DNA of 64,000 bases from Caulobacter sp. UNC358MFTsu5.1 (lineage in GTDB: Bacteria > Pseudomonadota > Alphaproteobacteria > Caulobacterales > Caulobacteraceae), in the NCBI RefSeq assembly GCF_000712075.1, contig NZ_JONW01000001.1:98549-162548 (forward strand). The letters are read 5' to 3'. Under the pieces are notes generated by a model. The model did not search any database, was not told the DNA's origin, and saw nothing but the letters and a program-made list of their open reading frames with translations. Numbering within the stretch: the first letter of the stretch is position 1; every line of letters begins with the position of its first letter. This document shows, one piece after another, positions 53,518-63,146 of this stretch. The position numbers and the translations under genes were made by a program.

Positions 53518-54629
53518 AGGTTCAGCTCCATGTAGATCAGGGCGAAGACCGCATCGATGGCGATGATCGCGAAGATGGCGTGGACCACGGCGGCGGTGAC
53601 CCGGCGGCCCAGCGACTCCACGTCGTTGCCGACCTCCATGCCCTGGCGGCAGCCGATGGCGGCGATGACCATGGCCATGACCGGGGCCTTCGACAGGCCG
53701 ATCCAGTAGTGCTGCACGCCGACGGCGTCCTGCATCCGCTGCAGGAAGAAGGTCGGCGACAGGTCCAGCGCCGCCCAGGTGACCAGCATGCCGCCCGCCA
53801 GGCCCGCCAGGGTGGCCACGAAGGTCAGCAGCGGGATCGTCAGCAGCAGCGCCGCGAAGCGCGGCAGCACCAGCGCCTCGTAGGGATCGACCCCCATCAC
53901 CTGCATGGCGTCGATCTCCTGGTTCATCTTCATCGAGCCGATCTCGGCCGCGAAACTGGAGGCCGAGCGGCCGGCCAGGAGGATGGCGGTGATCAGGATG
54001 TTGAACTCGCGCAGCACCGAGATGCCGATCAGCTCGACCGCGAACACCTGGGCGCCGAACTGGGTCAGCAGGTTGGCGCCCAGCAGGGCCACGACCGCGC
54101 CGATGAAGAAGGTGGTGACCGAGACGATCGGGATGGCGTCCAGGCCCGCCCGTTCCGCCAGCGAGACCACCGGCGCCCAGCGGATGCGGCTGGGCTTGGC
54201 GATGCAGCGGGCGATGGCGACCAGCAGATGCCCCAGGAAGGCGGTGGTGCTGTAGAGGTCGTCGCCCAGGCCGTAGACGCCCCGGCCGATGCGCTCCAGC
54301 AGGGCCAGGAAGCCCTTCTGCGGGGGCGCCGCCTCGGGCTCGACCTGGATGGCGTCGTCGACCAGCTGCAGCAGGCGCAGGGTGCGCGGACCGGCCTTGA
54401 TCTTGCCGGCGCTGATCCGGCCGTCGGCGGCGCGGATGATGGCGTAGGCCCCGGCGGTGTCGCAGCGGGTGATGTCGCGCAGGTCCAGATCGACCGCTTG
54501 CGACCCTTCCATGGCCTGGACCAGCCGCTCGCCGGCGTCGACCATGCCGCGGGCGGTCCAGTCCCCCGAGAGCACGGCGGTCTTGTGACCGGCGGTCTCC
54601 TTGAGGGTGAAATCAGCCGGAGCGCCCAT
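53514..54629 (-). CDS. mlaE: MlaE-type ABC permease with N-terminal STAS domain
   Basis: The 371-residue protein fuses an N-terminal STAS-like domain (about residues 1-90, DLDLRDITRCDTAGAYAIIR, equivalent to separate MlaB) to an MlaE permease with FLGHLLVAIARC, ISVLREFNILITAILLAGRS, FAAEIGSMKMNQEIDAMQVM and the final helix. It is the membrane component of a phospholipid transporter. First gene of the operon; a 224-base gap separates it from the glucan synthesis gene. Confidence 0.93.
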   Translation of the reverse strand: MGAPADFTLKETAGHKTAVLSGDWTARGMVDAGERLVQAMEGSQAVDLDLRDITRCDTAGAYAIIRAADGRISAGKIKAGPRTLRLLQLVDDAIQVEPEAAPPQKGFLALLERIGRGVYGLGDDLYSTTAFLGHLLVAIARCIAKPSRIRWAPVVSLAERAGLDAIPIVSVTTFFIGAVVALLGANLLTQFGAQVFAVELIGISVLREFNILITAILLAGRSASSFAAEIGSMKMNQEIDAMQVMGVDPYEALVLPRFAALLLTIPLLTFVATLAGLAGGMLVTWAALDLSPTFFLQRMQDAVGVQHYWIGLSKAPVMAMVIAAIGCRQGMEVGNDVESLGRRVTAAVVHAIFAIIAIDAVFALIYMELNL

Positions 54630-54853
54630 GAAGTGTCGTCGGTCCCTCTATCCGCCGTCGAACCTTATCAGGCCCTCGACCAAGCCCAAACGTGCCAAGG
54701 CCTGGCTTGTTGCAACGCTTGTCGTGTTAGGAATAGGCGGGTGCGGCGCCGCGCGCCAGCGACCTTGTCCGCGATCGAGGCGAATGCGCGAACCTTTGTC
54801 GCTAAAGGTGCGTTGTGTGGCGTGCAACGGGGGCGTTGCTTTACAAGGCCCGG

Positions 54854-56410
54854 ATGTTTTCCAGTCTGCTCAACCGTCGCGCGGCGCTCGGCCGGCTTTC
54901 GCTTTCGGCTGTCCTGGCCCTGGCGCCGCGACTGGCCGCCGCCCAAGTCCTTTCGAATGGGGCGCCGGCCGTCGACGGCGCGGTCAGCCAGCCGTTCTCC
55001 GTCGAGGGGCTTCGCGACAAGGCCCGGGCGCTGGCCGCCGCGCCCTACGTCAAGCCGCCCGCGCCGCCGACGATCACCGGCCTGACCTACGACGAATATT
55101 TCCGCATCCGCTTCCGGGCGGAGGCCGACCTGTGGAAGAACCGCCAGCCGCCGTTCCGGGCCGAGTTCTTCCCGCCCGCCTGGCTCTATCCGCGGCCGCT
55201 GCCGATCTACGAGGTCGTCGCCGGCCTGGCGCGGCCCATCGTCTTCGACCCGGCGATGTTCGACATCCCGGGCGAGCACGCCGACGTCGCCAAGGCCTGG
55301 AACGGCTTTTCCGGCTTCCGCCTGCTGTGGCCGCTGAACGAGGCGGGCAAGATGGACGAGGTGGCGGTGTTCCAGGGCGCCAGCTACTTCCGCAGCCTGG
55401 GCCGAGGCCAGCGCTACGGCCTGTCGGCGCGCGGCCTGGCGATCGGGGCGGGCGAGCCGAACGAGGAGTTCCCCGACTTCACCGCCTTCTGGCTTGAGCG
55501 GCCTCAAAACAACAATGGGGCCATCGACGGCGACGCGGTGGTCGTCCACGCCCTGATGGACAGCCCCAGCTGCAGCGGCGTCTACAGCTTCACGATCCGG
55601 CCCGGCGAGGACGTGGTCTTCGACGTGGCCGCCAGCATCTTCCCGCGCACCACCCTGGCCAAGGCGGGCGTGGCGGCCATGAGCAGCATGTTCCTGTTCA
55701 ACATCGCCGACCCGTCGCCCCTGCAGGACTACCGCACCGCCGTGCACGACAGCGACGGCCTGGCGATCTGGACGGGGCAGGGCGAGCACATCTGGCGCGT
55801 GCTGCAGAACCCCAAGGCCCATCGCCTCAGCAGCTTCCAGGACGAGAACCCCAAGGGCTTCGGCCTGGTCCAGCGGGCGCGGACCCTGGAGGACTTCGGC
55901 GACCTGCAGGCCCGCTACGACCTGCGGCCCAGCCTGTGGGTCGAGCCGTTGGACGCCTGGGGCGAGGGCGCGGTGCACCTGGCCGAGCTGGCCACCACGA
56001 AAGAGACCGACGACAACATCGCCATCTTCTGGCGGCCCAAGGATCCCTGGAAGGCGGGCAGCCAGGTCGACCTGCGCTATCGCCTCCACTGGGGCCAGGA
56101 GCGCTTCGCCAGTCCCGACGCCCGGGTGTTCCGCACCCGCACCGGCGCCGACGCCCAGGCGGGCCTGCGGCTGTTCACGATCGACCTGCAGGGCGGGGCC
56201 CTGGCCGAGGGGCTGGACGGGGTGGCGATGGACCTCCAGGCCACGGGCGGCGAGATCGTCTGGAAGGACCTGTCGCCCTATCCCGACGAGGCGGCGGCCC
56301 GCGTCGCCTTCGGCGTGCGCCCCAAGGCGGCCAATGTCGACCTGACCCTGCGCCTGACGCGGGGCGACCAGGCGATCTCGGAGACCTGGAAGTACCTCTG
56401 GACGGCGTGA
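54854..56410 (+). CDS. Periplasmic glucan biosynthesis protein (OpgG/OpgD family)
   Basis: The 518-residue protein has a signal peptide with a twin-arginine-like core (NRRAALGRLSLSAVLALAPR, cleavage near AAA-QV) and the family pattern YVKPPAPPTITGLTYDEYFR, IPGEHADVAKAWNGFSGFRL, FQGASYFRSLGRGQRYGLSA and late PWKAGSQVDLRYRLHWGQER. Length is that of Escherichia coli MdoG (511). It participates in osmoregulated periplasmic glucan production. No opgH lies in the window. The ATG at 54854 is chosen over an upstream GTG at 54815. Confidence 0.92.
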   Translation: MFSSLLNRRAALGRLSLSAVLALAPRLAAAQVLSNGAPAVDGAVSQPFSVEGLRDKARALAAAPYVKPPAPPTITGLTYDEYFRIRFRAEADLWKNRQPPFRAEFFPPAWLYPRPLPIYEVVAGLARPIVFDPAMFDIPGEHADVAKAWNGFSGFRLLWPLNEAGKMDEVAVFQGASYFRSLGRGQRYGLSARGLAIGAGEPNEEFPDFTAFWLERPQNNNGAIDGDAVVVHALMDSPSCSGVYSFTIRPGEDVVFDVAASIFPRTTLAKAGVAAMSSMFLFNIADPSPLQDYRTAVHDSDGLAIWTGQGEHIWRVLQNPKAHRLSSFQDENPKGFGLVQRARTLEDFGDLQARYDLRPSLWVEPLDAWGEGAVHLAELATTKETDDNIAIFWRPKDPWKAGSQVDLRYRLHWGQERFASPDARVFRTRTGADAQAGLRLFTIDLQGGALAEGLDGVAMDLQATGGEIVWKDLSPYPDEAAARVAFGVRPKAANVDLTLRLTRGDQAISETWKYLWTA

Positions 56411-56474
56411 TGGGCTGGGCGTTTGCGCCCCTGTCCGCCCGCGATTAGGCTCCCGCCGGCCCACGGAGGGAGAG

Positions 56475-57008
56475 ATGGCGAAGTTCGTCTTCGGAATGGT
56501 CCAGTCGCTGGACGGCTATGTGGACCACACGGTGCTGCCGGCGCCCGGTCCCGAACTGTTCCGGCATTTCATCGACTGGGTGGGCAGCCTGAGCGGCAGC
56601 GTGTACGGGCGCGTCGTCTACGAGCTGATGCAGTACTGGGACGAGGACCGTCCCGAGTGGGACGCGCCGCAACGCGAGTTCGCGGTGGTCTGGCGGCGCC
56701 AGCCCAAGTGGGTGGTCTCGCGCACCCTGAAGACGGTCGGCCCCAACGCCACCCTGATCGAGGGCGATCTCGCGACGGCGATGCGCGACCTGAAGGCCCG
56801 GTTCGAGGGCGAGATCGAGGTCGCCGGGCCGAACCTAGCCCAAAGCCTCACCGATCTGGGCCTGATCGACGAATACCGGCTGCTTTATCGCCCCTTCGTG
56901 CTGGGAAGCGGCGCGCCGTTCTTCGCGGGGCCCCGGCCGCCGCTGCGGCTGGTGTCCAGCGGGCCCGTGGGCGAGGACGCGTTCGCGCTGAACTACGTTC
57001 CAGCCTAG
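56475..57008 (+). CDS. Dihydrofolate reductase family protein (RibD C-terminal-like)
   Basis: The 177-residue protein has [46 protein letters not shown] and the final [18 protein letters not shown]. It resembles RibD C-terminal reductases of the YwjB/YyaP type rather than true FolA. GGAGGGAG is placed 6 bases before the ATG. It probably binds NADPH; the substrate is unknown. A chemoreceptor gene follows after 100 bases. Confidence 0.88.
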   Translation: MAKFVFGMVQSLDGYVDHTVLPAPGPELFRHFIDWVGSLSGSVYGRVVYELMQYWDEDRPEWDAPQREFAVVWRRQPKWVVSRTLKTVGPNATLIEGDLATAMRDLKARFEGEIEVAGPNLAQSLTDLGLIDEYRLLYRPFVLGSGAPFFAGPRPPLRLVSSGPVGEDAFALNYVPA

Positions 57009-57108
57009 GCCGGCCTGGGCGCGCGCGGACGGCCACGCTTCAAGCTTGGTTAATGAATTCGGTTCACCGGTATCGCCCAAAGTACAGTCAACGACTCGGG
57101 GGAGCCGC

Positions 57109-58641
57109 ATGAGCGCCAAGGACCAGCTCGACCAACGTCTGAGCTTCATGCGGTTCGATCATCGGTCCCGGTCGGCGCTGCAGGCGGCCAAGCCGGTGCT
57201 GGACGCTGCGGTGCCCGAGGCGCTGGAAAGCTTCTACGAACAGCTGCGGGGCTTCGCCGAGACGCGGGCCCTGTTCAAGGACGGGAAGGGCGAGAGCGCC
57301 CAGGCGCGTCAGGTGGCCCATTGGCGGCGGATGCTGTCGGGCGACCAGGGTCCCGACTATGTGGCGGCGGTCGAGCGCATCGGCCAGTCCAACGCCCGCG
57401 CCGGCCTGGAGCCGCGCTGGTCGATCGGCGGCTACGCCCTGGTGCTGGACAAGCTGATCCATGCGGTGCTGGGCAAGCGCTCGTCCGCCAAGGGGATGTT
57501 CGGCGGGGCCAAGGCCGACGACGGCGCGGCCGACCAGGTCTCGGCCCTGGCCAAGGCGGTGTTCCTGGACATGGACCTGGCCGTCTCGGCCTATTTCACG
57601 GTGCTGCTGGAAGAGCGCGACCGCCTCGAGGCCGAACGCCAGGCGGCCGAACAGCAGCAGGCCTCCGCCGTGGCCGCCCTGGGCGTGGCCCTGTCGCGGC
57701 TGGCCTCGGGCGACCTGTCGGTGCGGATCGACGGCGCGCTGTCGCCGGAGTTCGAGCGCCTGAAGACCGACTTCGACAACGCCGCCGCGGCGCTGGACAA
57801 GGCCATGGGCGCGGTGTCGCGCGCGGCGCTGGACATCCGGGCCGGGACCGACGACATCGCCCGCGCGGCCGACGACATGGCCGAGCGCACCGAGCAGCAG
57901 GCCGCGACCCTGCAGGAGACCGCCGCGGCCGTCGAACAGCTGACCGCCACGGTCGAGCAGACCGCCAAGAGCGCCAAGGCCGTCTCGGCCCAGGTCCGCG
58001 AAGCCGCCGCCGACGCCCAGACCTCGGGCGAGGTGGTGACCCGCGCCGCCGAGGCCATGACCCAGATCGAGAGCTCCTCGGCCAAGGTCTCGCAGATCCT
58101 GGGCGTGATCGACGAGATCGCCTTCCAGACCAACCTGCTGGCCCTGAACGCGGGTGTCGAAGCCGCCCGGGCCGGTGACGCCGGCCGCGGTTTCGCGGTG
58201 GTGGCCCAGGAAGTGCGGGCGCTCGCCCAGCGCTCGGCCGAGGCCGCCAAGGAGATCAAGACCCTGATCGCCGACTCCAGCCGCCAGGTGGGCGAGGGCG
58301 TCGACCTGGTCGGCCGGACGGGCGAGGCCCTGCGCGGCATCGTCGCCAAGGTCGGCGTCATCGACACCCTGGTCGACGAGATCGCCGCCTCGGCCAACGA
58401 GCAGGCCGCCGCGCTGGGCCAGGTCAACGTGGCCGTCAACCAGCTGGACCAGGTGACCCAGCGCAACACGGCCATGGTCCAGCAGTCGACCTCGGCGGCC
58501 CATGCCCTGCGCGCCGAGGCCGCGGACCTTTCCAACCACGTGGGCGGGTTCCGGACGGGCTCGACCCAGGCGCCGTCGCGCGAGCATCCCGTGCACCAGG
58601 CCCGCGAGCGCGTGGCCGCCTTCGCGCGGCCGGGGCGGTAG
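57109..58641 (+). CDS. Globin-coupled soluble methyl-accepting chemotaxis protein
   Basis: The 510-residue protein has no membrane segment. Residues about 1-165 are a protoglobin-like sensor ([33 protein letters not shown] with the probable proximal histidine, [20 protein letters not shown]), followed by a HAMP-like linker ([20 protein letters not shown]) and the MCP signalling domain with the hairpin [20 protein letters not shown]. It would sense oxygen or another gas in the cytoplasm and signal to CheA. The ATG at 57109 follows GGGGGAG. No methylation pentapeptide is obvious at the C-terminus. Confidence 0.92.
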   Translation: MSAKDQLDQRLSFMRFDHRSRSALQAAKPVLDAAVPEALESFYEQLRGFAETRALFKDGKGESAQARQVAHWRRMLSGDQGPDYVAAVERIGQSNARAGLEPRWSIGGYALVLDKLIHAVLGKRSSAKGMFGGAKADDGAADQVSALAKAVFLDMDLAVSAYFTVLLEERDRLEAERQAAEQQQASAVAALGVALSRLASGDLSVRIDGALSPEFERLKTDFDNAAAALDKAMGAVSRAALDIRAGTDDIARAADDMAERTEQQAATLQETAAAVEQLTATVEQTAKSAKAVSAQVREAAADAQTSGEVVTRAAEAMTQIESSSAKVSQILGVIDEIAFQTNLLALNAGVEAARAGDAGRGFAVVAQEVRALAQRSAEAAKEIKTLIADSSRQVGEGVDLVGRTGEALRGIVAKVGVIDTLVDEIAASANEQAAALGQVNVAVNQLDQVTQRNTAMVQQSTSAAHALRAEAADLSNHVGGFRTGSTQAPSREHPVHQARERVAAFARPGR

Positions 58642-58710
58642 TCCCGGCCCGCGGGCGCGTCGGCGAACTTTGCTTTCCGCTTTTGCGGCGCGCCGGGCTA
58701 TCAAGGCGGC

Positions 58711-60270
58711 ATGGATCGTAGACGCAGAATCCTGATCGTCGGGGGCGGCACGGCCGGATGGCTGACCGCGGCCTATCTGGCCAAGTCCTTGCGGATCGCC
58801 GAGCAGGCGCATCTGGAGATCACCCTGCTGGAATCGCCCGACGTCGGCATCATCGGCGTCGGCGAGGCCACGTTCCCGACCATCCGCACGACCCTGCAGT
58901 TCCTGGGCATCGACGAGGCCCGGTTCATCCGCGAGACCTCGGCCACCTTCAAGCAGGGCATCCGCTTCAACGACTGGGCCTGGGCGCCGAAGGAGAGCGG
59001 CGGGCGCCACCAGTACTTCCACCCGTTCGAGGCCCCGTTCTCGACCGACGGGACCAGCCTGGCCCCTTACTGGCTGCTGCAGAACGAGGCGACCCGCGCG
59101 CCGTTCGCCGAGGCCATGACCATCCAGGCCCGGGTCGCCGACGCTCAGCGCGCCCCCAAGCGGCCGCACGAGGGCAACTTCTCGGGCCCCTTGAACTACG
59201 CGTACCACTTCGACGCCGCCAAGCTAGCCCAGGTGCTGGCCGAGCGGGCCCGCGAGCTGGGCGTGCGCCACGTGCAGGGCCTGCTGACGGGCGTGGAGCT
59301 GGACGCCACGGGCGCCATCGACCACGTCACCTGCCAGGAGCACGGCCGGCTGGACGCCGACCTCTATATCGACTGCACCGGCTTCCACGCCGAGCTGATC
59401 GGCCGGGCGATGAAGGCCCCGTTCAAGTCGGCGCGGCCGATCCTGTTCGCCGACCGCGCCCTGGCCTGCAAGGTGCCCTACGACCGTCCGGACGCGCCGA
59501 TCCAGAGCTTCACGATCGCCACCGCGCACGAGGCCGGCTGGACCTGGGACATCGGGCTGAACGGCGCGCGCGGTGTGGGCTGCGTCTATTCCAGCGACCA
59601 CATCGACGACGACCGCGCCGCCGCGATCCTGCGCGGCTATCTGGGGGAGGGCGCCGAGGTCACGCCCCGGGGCCTGTCGTTCGAGGCCGGCTACCGCGCC
59701 AAGCAATGGGTCAGGAACTGCGTGGCCGTGGGCCTGTCGGCCGGCTTCCTGGAGCCGCTGGAATCGACCGGCGTGGTGCTGATCGAGGCGGCGGTGGCGA
59801 TCATCGCCGAGCTCTTCCCGCACAACGGCCCGATCAGCGCCCCGGCGTTCCGCTTCAACGAGCTGATGACGGCCCGCTTCGACAACATCATCACCTTCCT
59901 GAAGCTGCACTACTGCCTGAGCCAGCGGACCGAGCCGTTCTGGCGCGAGAACGCCGACCCGGCCTCGATCCCCGAGCGGCTGGTCGACTTGCTGGAGCAG
60001 TGGCGCTGGCGGCCGCCCACCCGCTACGACTTCATCCTGGACCTCGAGACCTTCGCCTTCTTCAACTACCAGTACATCCTGTACGGCATGGGCTTCAAAA
60101 CCGACCTGTCGCCGGGGCGCAGCGAGTTCCCCGACGTGGCGGGCGCCGAGAAGCTGTTCGCCAAGATCCGCACGTTCGGCGACCGGGCCACCCACGACCT
60201 GCCCAGCCACCGCGACCTGATCGCCCAGATCAACCGCTTCGGCTTCGACCGGCCGCTGGAGCCGGCCTGA
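58711..60270 (+). CDS. Flavin-dependent tryptophan halogenase-like protein
   Basis: The 519-residue protein has the FAD motif ILIVGGGTAGWLTAAYLAKS, a probable catalytic lysine in SATFKQGIRFNDWAW (Lys79 of PrnA), and YIDCTGFHAELIGR. The halogenase WxWxIP motif appears as GWTWDIGL, with Gly in place of Pro. Length agrees with family. Tryptophan halogenase homologues occur in Caulobacterales near TonB-dependent systems, often with unknown substrates. It stands alone; no biosynthetic cluster is visible. Halogenation of indole-like or other aromatic compounds is likely but unproved. Confidence 0.9.
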   Translation: MDRRRRILIVGGGTAGWLTAAYLAKSLRIAEQAHLEITLLESPDVGIIGVGEATFPTIRTTLQFLGIDEARFIRETSATFKQGIRFNDWAWAPKESGGRHQYFHPFEAPFSTDGTSLAPYWLLQNEATRAPFAEAMTIQARVADAQRAPKRPHEGNFSGPLNYAYHFDAAKLAQVLAERARELGVRHVQGLLTGVELDATGAIDHVTCQEHGRLDADLYIDCTGFHAELIGRAMKAPFKSARPILFADRALACKVPYDRPDAPIQSFTIATAHEAGWTWDIGLNGARGVGCVYSSDHIDDDRAAAILRGYLGEGAEVTPRGLSFEAGYRAKQWVRNCVAVGLSAGFLEPLESTGVVLIEAAVAIIAELFPHNGPISAPAFRFNELMTARFDNIITFLKLHYCLSQRTEPFWRENADPASIPERLVDLLEQWRWRPPTRYDFILDLETFAFFNYQYILYGMGFKTDLSPGRSEFPDVAGAEKLFAKIRTFGDRATHDLPSHRDLIAQINRFGFDRPLEPA

Positions 60271-60282
60271 GGCCGGTCGGGC

Positions 60283-60651
60283 TCAGGCGAAGTCGGCTTC
60301 TTCGTACAGCGGCCGGATCTCGATCTCGCTGGGTCCCGGCATGGGGTTCGGGCAGCGCTTCACCCAGGCCACCGCCTCGTCCATGTCCTTGACCTCCCAG
60401 AGCCAGAAGCCGGCCACCAGTTCGCGGGTCTGGGGGAACGGCCCGTCGACCACCGTGCGGCCGGGACCGTCGAAGGCCACGCGCTTGCCTTCCGACGAGG
60501 GCTTGAGGCCGTCGCCGGCCTGCACGACGCCGGCCGCGGTCAGTTCGTCATTGAACCGGCCCATCGCCTCCATCATCGCCATCGTCTCGGGCGTGGGGAA
60601 GAAACCCTTCTCGCTGTCTTCGGTCGCCTTCACGAGCACCATCACGCGCAT
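60283..60651 (-). CDS. YCII-related/DGPF domain protein
   Basis: The 122-residue protein has MRVMVLVKATEDSEKGFFPT at the start, the DGPF element in GRTVVDGPFPQTRELVAGFW, and DEAVAWVKRCPNPMPGPSEI. These are typical of the YCII-related family (DGPF domain), ferredoxin-like proteins often paired with ECF sigma factors. No sigma gene is in the window. AAGGAG stands 7 bases before the ATG at 60651; an upstream in-frame ATG at 60726 is rejected. Confidence 0.88.
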   Translation of the reverse strand: MRVMVLVKATEDSEKGFFPTPETMAMMEAMGRFNDELTAAGVVQAGDGLKPSSEGKRVAFDGPGRTVVDGPFPQTRELVAGFWLWEVKDMDEAVAWVKRCPNPMPGPSEIEIRPLYEEADFA

Positions 60652-60742
60652 CGTCCGTCTCCTTGTCCGCGCCGGCCGCATCGGCCTGGCGTCGAAACGA
60701 CGAACGGGGGCGTCGGATGCCGACATCGGCTCGTGGTCCGGC

Positions 60743-60779
60743 CAAAAAGAAGCCCTCGCTCCGGCAGGAGAGCGAGGGC
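60743..60779 (-). terminator. Terminator of the antiporter gene
   Basis: GCCCTCGCTC and GAGCGAGGGC form a perfect 10-bp stem with an 8-base loop; on the minus strand TTCTTTTTGG follows. It lies 36 bases after the antiporter stop. Confidence 0.85.
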
Positions 60780-60814
60780 AGGGAAGCGACTGGGAAGTCG
60801 ACTGGGGAAGCCGG

Positions 60815-62185
60815 TCAGGCGGCCTTGGCGACGGCGCCGTCGATGGCGTCCAGCTCGCCCGTCTCGCGGGCCTTCTTGCCGTAGACCACCTCGAACAGCG
60901 GGCTGGCCATGACCGTGGTGACGATCGCCATCAGCACCAGCATCGAGAACAGGGTCGGGCCGATGATGCCCTTCTGCAGGCCGATGTTGATGATGATCAG
61001 CTCCATCAGGCCGCGCGAGTTCATCAGGGCGCCGATGCCCATGGCGGTGTGGTGGTTCTCGCCGGTGAGGCGGGCGGCGGCGTAGCAGGCGCCCCACTTG
61101 GCCAGGATCGAGCAGACCAGGACACCCAGGGCGATCAAGAGAAGTTGCGGCGAGTTGACCATGTCCATCCGGGTGTTCAGGCCCGAATAGGTGAAGAACA
61201 TCGGCAGCAGCAGGACGACGGCGATCGGCTCGACCTTGCGCTTGAGCTCCTCCACCAGCTTGCCGCGCGGCATGACCACGCCCAGGATGAAGCCGCCGAA
61301 GATGGCGTGGATGCCCACGGCGTCCATCAGGAAGGCCGAGACGCAGAAGGCCAGGATGACCATGGCCAGGACGCCGGTGCTCATCTCGCCTTCGCGCTCG
61401 ACGATGCGGCCCAGCGGAGCCAGGATCTTCGGGCCGAGGATGGTGACGAACGCCACCCAGGCCAGGCCGCCGCCGATGGCGAGGACCGCCACGCCGGGGC
61501 CGCCGCCGAAGGTGGCCAGCACCACGGCCAGCACGCACCACGACACCGCGTCGTCGAAGGCGCCGGCGGTCAGGGACAGGGTGCCCAACGAGGTCTTGGC
61601 CAGGCCGCGCTCGTTGATGATCCGGGCCAGCATCGGGAAGGCGGTCAGGGCGATGCAGGCGCCCATGAACAGCGTCGCGCTGCCCTGGCCGATGGTCGGG
61701 GCGAACAGGCCCGGCACCTTCAGCAGGAACGGGGTGATGAGGGCCGCGATGATGAACGGGGCCGCGATGCCGGCGAACGACACGCTCATGGCGCTCTTGG
61801 CCTTGGCCTTGAAGTGGCCCGCCTGGAAGCTGGTGCCGACCATGAACATGTAGAGGCCCACGCCCAGCTGGGCGCCGACGTACAGGACGTTCTTGGTCTC
61901 CTTGGGGAACAGGGCCAGCTGGAAGTCGGGGAACAGCAGGCCCAGCAGGGACGGGCCCAGCACCACGCCGGCGATCATCTCGCCGACCACCTGCGGCTGC
62001 TGCAGCAGCTTCTGGCCCAGCCAGCCCACGACCCGGCAGGCCAGGACGATGACGGCCAGCTGCAGGAAGAAGTGAACGCTGAAGTCGCCCGGCGTGAAGC
62101 TGTGGGCGGCGACCTTGGTGGCCGGGCCGTGCGGGTCGAGTATGCCCGTCACGGTCGTGACGAGGCTGGAAATGATGTCGGACAC
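60815..62185 (-). CDS. Cation:proton antiporter (CPA2/Kef type)
   Basis: The 456-residue inner-membrane protein has about 12 helices and CPA2 signatures: FFLQLAVIVLACRVVGWLGQ, QPQVVGEMIAGVVLGPSLLG, SLTAGAFDDAVSWCVLAVVL with the ion-binding Asp-Asp pair, and HAIFGGFILGVVMPRG. It exchanges sodium or potassium for protons. No TrkA-N domain is attached, so it lacks cytoplasmic gating seen in Kef. Followed by a strong terminator. Divergent from the toxin-antitoxin genes. Confidence 0.93.
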   Translation of the reverse strand: MSDIISSLVTTVTGILDPHGPATKVAAHSFTPGDFSVHFFLQLAVIVLACRVVGWLGQKLLQQPQVVGEMIAGVVLGPSLLGLLFPDFQLALFPKETKNVLYVGAQLGVGLYMFMVGTSFQAGHFKAKAKSAMSVSFAGIAAPFIIAALITPFLLKVPGLFAPTIGQGSATLFMGACIALTAFPMLARIINERGLAKTSLGTLSLTAGAFDDAVSWCVLAVVLATFGGGPGVAVLAIGGGLAWVAFVTILGPKILAPLGRIVEREGEMSTGVLAMVILAFCVSAFLMDAVGIHAIFGGFILGVVMPRGKLVEELKRKVEPIAVVLLLPMFFTYSGLNTRMDMVNSPQLLLIALGVLVCSILAKWGACYAAARLTGENHHTAMGIGALMNSRGLMELIIINIGLQKGIIGPTLFSMLVLMAIVTTVMASPLFEVVYGKKARETGELDAIDGAVAKAA

Positions 62186-62351
62186 GTGTGTCCCCCCTGT
62201 TTGAAATCCCTCGGCGTTGACCGCCGTTGGTTCAAAGCCGCGCAGAAGCCAGCGGGGCGCGCAAGTTGAAAGAGCGTTTTTGACGCTCGCGTACAGAAGA
62301 TTGTTTTTGCTGGCTTATTTCCTGTTGCGAGAACGCCACAACGTAGTAACG

Positions 62352-62390
62352 TACCTACAAGACAGCCTTGTCAATGTAGGTATGTAGGCA
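62352..62390. promoter_or_regulatory. Toxin-antitoxin operator abutting the antitoxin start
   Basis: TACCTACA (62352-62359) and TGTAGGTA (62375-62382) are perfect inverted arms. The second arm is followed directly by a near copy TGTAGGCA (62383-62390), and the spacer contains GACA-GCCT-TGTC. The antitoxin GTG is at 62392, so repression would cover both promoter and start. Confidence 0.7.
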
Positions 62391-62391
62391 C

Positions 62392-62646
62392 GTGAAAATC
62401 ATCTCGAGTCGCGACTTCAACCAGGATGTCAGCCAGGCCAAGCGGGCGGCGCGGATCGAGCCGGTGTTCGTCACCGATCGGGGCAAGACCACCCATGTGC
62501 TGATGAGCATCGAGACCTATCGCAAGCTGTCGGGCCAGACCGAGACCATCGTCGACCTGCTGGCCATGGCCGCGCCGGCGAGCCTGGACGTCGCCGAGGT
62601 CCGCTCGACCGAGGCCTGGGACACCCCCGGAAGCTGGCGCGGCTGA
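62392..62646 (+). CDS. Phd/YefM-type antitoxin (VapB-like role)
   Basis: The 84-residue protein matches the Phd/YefM family: MKIISSRDFNQDVSQAKRAA and PVFVTDRGKTTHVLMSIETY RKLSG. The N-terminal half binds DNA as a dimer, and the acidic C-terminal tail (SLDVAEVRSTEAWDTPGSW) should wrap around the toxin. The start is GTG directly after repeated operator units; no separate ribosome site is seen, so a leaderless or near-leaderless transcript is possible. The toxin start overlaps its stop by one base (TGATG). Confidence 0.9.
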   Translation: MKIISSRDFNQDVSQAKRAARIEPVFVTDRGKTTHVLMSIETYRKLSGQTETIVDLLAMAAPASLDVAEVRSTEAWDTPGSWRG

Positions 62647-63143
62647 TGTACCTGCTCGACACCGGCATCGTCTTCGAGCTGCGCAACGCCAAGGCCGGCG
62701 GCACGGATCCGGGCCTGGCCGGCTGGGCCGCCGGCGTCGCCCGGTCCAGCCTGTTCATCTCGGCCGTCACCCTGCTGGAGCTGGAGACCGGCGTCGCGCG
62801 GGCCGAGCGGAAGGACAAGGCGACGGGCCAGGCGCTGCGGACCTGGCTGAACGACCAGGTCGCCGTCGCCTTCGAGGGGCGCGTCCTGCCGGTCGACGCC
62901 GCCGTCGTGCGCGGGCGGGGCCGCCTGCCGCTGACCGACGCCCGCGACGCCCTGCTGGCCGCCACCGCCCTGGAGCACGGCCTGACCCTGGTCACCCGCG
63001 ACGTCGCGGCCTTCAAGGTCAACCGGCTGAAGGTGTTCAACCCCTGGGGCTACAAGCCCGAGGCGCTGGACGACAGCGAGGACTGGGGCCAGGCCGCAAA
63101 GGCCGGGTCCCAGTGGCTGCGCAACATCTTCGTGCGGGGCTGA
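62646..63143 (+). CDS. VapC-like PIN domain toxin
   Basis: The 165-residue PIN nuclease has the expected acidic residues: LLDTGIVFEL (first Asp), LLELETGVA (Glu), DARDALLAATAL (Asp pair) and TRDVAAF (last Asp), which coordinate magnesium. VapC toxins cleave tRNA or rRNA. Typical length is about 135 residues, ending at FNPW; here 28 extra residues follow (GYKPEALDDSEDWGQAAKAG and WLRNIFVRG). The antitoxin gene lies immediately upstream with the TGATG overlap. Confidence 0.92.
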   Translation: MYLLDTGIVFELRNAKAGGTDPGLAGWAAGVARSSLFISAVTLLELETGVARAERKDKATGQALRTWLNDQVAVAFEGRVLPVDAAVVRGRGRLPLTDARDALLAATALEHGLTLVTRDVAAFKVNRLKVFNPWGYKPEALDDSEDWGQAAKAGSQWLRNIFVRG

Positions 63144-63146
63144 CGC

